Below, piece after piece: positions 61,654-64,000 of a stretch of 64,000 nucleotides of DNA (position 1 is its first letter; every line of letters begins with the position of its first letter). The position numbers and the translations under genes are program-made. This stretch comes from a virus: positions 62,001 to 126,000 of the IMG/VR virus record IMGVR_UViG_3300030012_005163; one strand, given 5' to 3'. The notes under the pieces are model-generated. The model searched no databases, had not been told where the DNA came from, and saw nothing but the letters and a program-made list of their open reading frames with translations.

Positions 61654-64000
61654 ATGGCGAAAATTAAAGGAAATATTACGAATCCACTTACTGTAAATGG
61701 TAACATTATTGTAGAAAATGAAGTAAGGACAGAATTAGATATTAATTTAAATATTAATTATTTAGCAAATTCACTTTCTCCGTCTTTATTTACTGTAAAT
61801 AATGCGTATTTTTTGGATAATTTTTCTCAGATTAAAAATTTAATTTTTAAAAATGTACCCGTATCTTTAGGTAATGTAGCTTTAAATACTTCATCAGTAA
61901 ATAAATTATGTTTATTTAAATACGAAGTAGACCCAAATGGAGTATTACAGGAAATAGATATATTTGATGATATACCTATGCAATATATTGATGGTGGTAA
62001 AACTTATTTACACTACGGTGCAATAAGTGAAAAGAAAATTTATTTGGGGTGGGAGCCAGTAAGTAATGAAGATAAGTATTCACATGAAGAAAGATCTGAC
62101 GTTTATGGATTTGATTATCCACAGTTTACTCCTAGAGGTACTCGTAAAATCCCTATTTCTGGTAGTAATGATACTTTATGTGGACCTATTACTTACGAAG
62201 GAAACGAATACACATACGATAGATTAAATTATAATTGGTTATTTGGGCAACGAGCAGGAATAAATTTCCAAACTATTGAAACCGGTGCAACACCAGTAGT
62301 TATAACTGGTTCTGTAGTTTCACAAGAAGGTTGTTCTTCAATATCTAATCAAAACGGAGATTTATTATTTTATACAGATGGAAATACTATTTATACAAGT
62401 GGTAATACAGTGATGCTACAGGGTTCTAATTTAAGTAGTTCTGGCACATCTACACAATCATCTCTAATTGTTCCTCAACCCAATAGTAAAAACTATTATT
62501 TATTTACAACAGATTATGAAGGCAATCCTAATGGGTTTGAATATAGTATTGTTGATATGTTAAAACAAGATGGAGAAGGACAAGTTACTTTAAAAAATCT
62601 AAAATTGATTCCTTTTCCTATAACTGAAAAAGTTACTGCTTGTTCACATGAAAATGAAGTAGACTATTGGATAATTACACATACTAGTGGAGATTCTAAA
62701 TTTTATTCATATAGATTAAATACTCGTGGTTTAATTGGTCCTGTTATTAGTGACACAGGAGTTACACATACAACTAGTAGAGGTTATATGAAAACATCAC
62801 CTGATAGTAAAAAATTAATTTCATTATTATATGATGAAAACATAATTCAGATATTAGATTTTAATAATACTGGTGGTACATTATCTAATGAAATTTTAAT
62901 AAGTGGTGATACTAGATTTGGACAAGGACCTTATGGGTTGGAGTACTCGTCTGATTCTTCTAAATTTTATGTCAGTGATGGGGCAGCTAATTTAATTATA
63001 CAATATGATTTGTCTTATAGTTCTGCAACTCAAATGTTAGATAATAGTATTATAGTTGCGGAGTTACCGAAAGATACTAGTTTAGGTGCATTACAAATGG
63101 GCCCTGATGAAAAAATATATGCGGCAGACTATTTAAGAAATTTCTTACATGTAATTCATAGACCTAATGGTTTAGGGGTACAATGTAATTTTAGAGAAAG
63201 AGGTTTTTCACTATCTGGAATTAGTAGTGGTGTTACATCTACATGGGGGTTACCTAATGTGGTAACTAGTAAAACACTCTCTTGTGATAGATATGTGTAT
63301 ATAAGTAAAAGAGAAAGAACACCTTTTGACTTTGAATTAGTAATGAATGATGTGTCAGATGTAGTAACACCTAATAAACTTAACTTTACTGCAGAAATTT
63401 ATCCGTACAATGTGGAATCAGGTGCATTTGATAGAGAACCTGTATATGAACAATTTTATGATTATACTGAATTTAGTGCAATTACTGGAAATAGCGAAAC
63501 TAAAATAAATATACCACTTAATAGAATTGATGAAGGTGAGTTTTTAATTAAAGGTTATTATGATTACCCAATAAAAACTTTATTACAGAGACAGTTAGAA
63601 ATAAGAAGAAATACTGTTAATACATATAAAATTGGTACGGAATATAATATCTATAATCCTGAAACGGATTGGTATTTCTTAAATATATACGAAGCAGATA
63701 AACCATTTTTTGTTAATACGGATATTGCTAGTGGTAATTTAATAGGTAATTTAACAGTTAATTCATTTATTACAACATCAGGACAAACAATATTTGGGTA
63801 TCAGTCTTTATCTGATCCTATCGTAACATATAATGGTGTACAATTAGCAAAAGGGTTAGAATATAGTTCTAACACTGAAACTCAAGGGGCTTCCTTTGTT
63901 GAATTTTATACACCGACATTAGAAAATAGAATTGTTACATTGGCATTTGTTAATGATGGACAACCTGAAAATTTAAAAGTGGATACGTATGTAGTTACAT
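61654..64000 (+). CDS. Tail protein with Bacteroidota-type beta-propeller (3'-truncated by window edge)
   Basis: 782 residues are visible and the frame is open to the end. It starts MAKIKGNITNPLTVNGNIIV. Residues about 193-245 match the opening of a domain common in Bacteroidota surface and gliding-motility-associated proteins: YNWLFGQRAGINF, then EGCSSISNQNGDLLFYTDGN, then QSSLIVPQPNSKNYYLFTTD. Repeated blades continue to about residue 540 (SPDSKKLISLLYDEN, YSSDSSKFYVSDGAANLI, MGPDEKIYAADYLRNFLHVI). In host proteins this domain sits on the cell surface, so a receptor-binding or mimicry role is likely. Later residues form other beta modules. It follows the coiled-coil genes and is probably a fibre or tip protein. 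Acquisition from a host is the simplest origin. Confidence 0.75.
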   Translation, partial: MAKIKGNITNPLTVNGNIIVENEVRTELDINLNINYLANSLSPSLFTVNNAYFLDNFSQIKNLIFKNVPVSLGNVALNTSSVNKLCLFKYEVDPNGVLQEIDIFDDIPMQYIDGGKTYLHYGAISEKKIYLGWEPVSNEDKYSHEERSDVYGFDYPQFTPRGTRKIPISGSNDTLCGPITYEGNEYTYDRLNYNWLFGQRAGINFQTIETGATPVVITGSVVSQEGCSSISNQNGDLLFYTDGNTIYTSGNTVMLQGSNLSSSGTSTQSSLIVPQPNSKNYYLFTTDYEGNPNGFEYSIVDMLKQDGEGQVTLKNLKLIPFPITEKVTACSHENEVDYWIITHTSGDSKFYSYRLNTRGLIGPVISDTGVTHTTSRGYMKTSPDSKKLISLLYDENIIQILDFNNTGGTLSNEILISGDTRFGQGPYGLEYSSDSSKFYVSDGAANLIIQYDLSYSSATQMLDNSIIVAELPKDTSLGALQMGPDEKIYAADYLRNFLHVIHRPNGLGVQCNFRERGFSLSGISSGVTSTWGLPNVVTSKTLSCDRYVYISKRERTPFDFELVMNDVSDVVTPNKLNFTAEIYPYNVESGAFDREPVYEQFYDYTEFSAITGNSETKINIPLNRIDEGEFLIKGYYDYPIKTLLQRQLEIRRNTVNTYKIGTEYNIYNPETDWYFLNIYEADKPFFVNTDIASGNLIGNLTVNSFITTSGQTIFGYQSLSDPIVTYNGVQLAKGLEYSSNTETQGASFVEFYTPTLENRIVTLAFVNDGQPENLKVDTYVVT

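Noticed and set aside
1-64000. tRNA genes, CRISPR arrays, insertion sequences, integrase or attachment sites
   Set aside because: The gaps between genes are too short for tRNAs or arrays except 6285-6588 and 22009-22206, which hold the items described. No transposase, integrase or terminal repeats were seen.

Overview
The window is a 64 kb piece of the genome of a strictly lytic-looking, contractile-tailed bacteriophage of the T4 superfamily (Caudoviricetes). It is A+T-rich (roughly 70% by eye) and densely packed. T4-type genes that can be recognised are the C-terminus of a family B DNA polymerase, gp13/14/15-like neck and tail-completion proteins, tail sheath gp18, tail tube gp19, gp26-like assembly protein, tape measure, gp53-like, hub, gp32-like ssDNA-binding protein, UvsX, a 5'-3' flap exonuclease, a gp41-type helicase, gp25 and gp6. 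The host is probably a member of the Bacteroidota. Three things point that way. Four promoter-like sites match TTG-N20-TATATTT(G/A), the Bacteroidota sigma consensus. Genes lack Shine-Dalgarno sequences and instead have A-rich leaders. The last gene carries a beta-propeller of the type found in Bacteroidota surface and gliding-motility-associated proteins.

Layout. 1-4.4 kb: polymerase 3' end, then minus-strand gp13-like, glutaredoxin and SNF2 helicase genes, with one small plus-strand gene between them. 4.4-6.3 kb: gp14/gp15-like neck genes. 6.3-6.5 kb: a 52-codon minus-strand ribbon-helix-helix regulator gene next to a symmetrical repeat that looks like its operator. 6.6-11.3 kb: sheath, a HAD-fold protein, a small leader-bearing protein and the tube. 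11.4-20.1 kb: large leader-bearing virion or internal-head candidates, plus a gp26-like gene whose end carries a likely frameshift element. 20.1-31.6 kb: tape measure and three baseplate/hub genes, one with an OmpA-like insertion and one with a degenerate GH19 lysozyme domain. 31.7-40.6 kb: replication and nucleotide genes (SSB, UvsX, exonuclease, helicase, class II ribonucleotide reductase). 40.7-64 kb: baseplate wedge gp25/gp6 followed by very large tail or adsorption proteins, including one of 2752 residues and a propeller-bearing protein that runs off the right edge.

Two promoter classes seem to divide the labour. TTG-N20-TATATTT(G/A) sites occur before the 31.7 kb cluster, the ssDNA-binding protein gene and the 22.2 kb hub gene. 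A different 9-mer, ATATTTAT(A/T), stands 0-41 nt before 16 start codons, mostly of structural genes, and is the reverse complement of a T4-late-like TATAAATAT. Clear intrinsic terminators follow sheath, tube, the acidic protein gene, SSB and the reductase gene.

The least expected features are: (1) a GC-rich hairpin holding a G6A slippery run at the end of the gp26-like gene, followed in the +1 frame by a conserved-looking ORF with no start codon; (2) a recurring N-terminal leader ending in L/I-x-E in about eight proteins, probably a capsid-targeting propeptide; (3) the small regulator with its operator; (4) a promoter whose -7 element lies in the loop of a terminator hairpin; (5) a second G-run and hairpin inside a tail gene, where slippage would remove the last domain.
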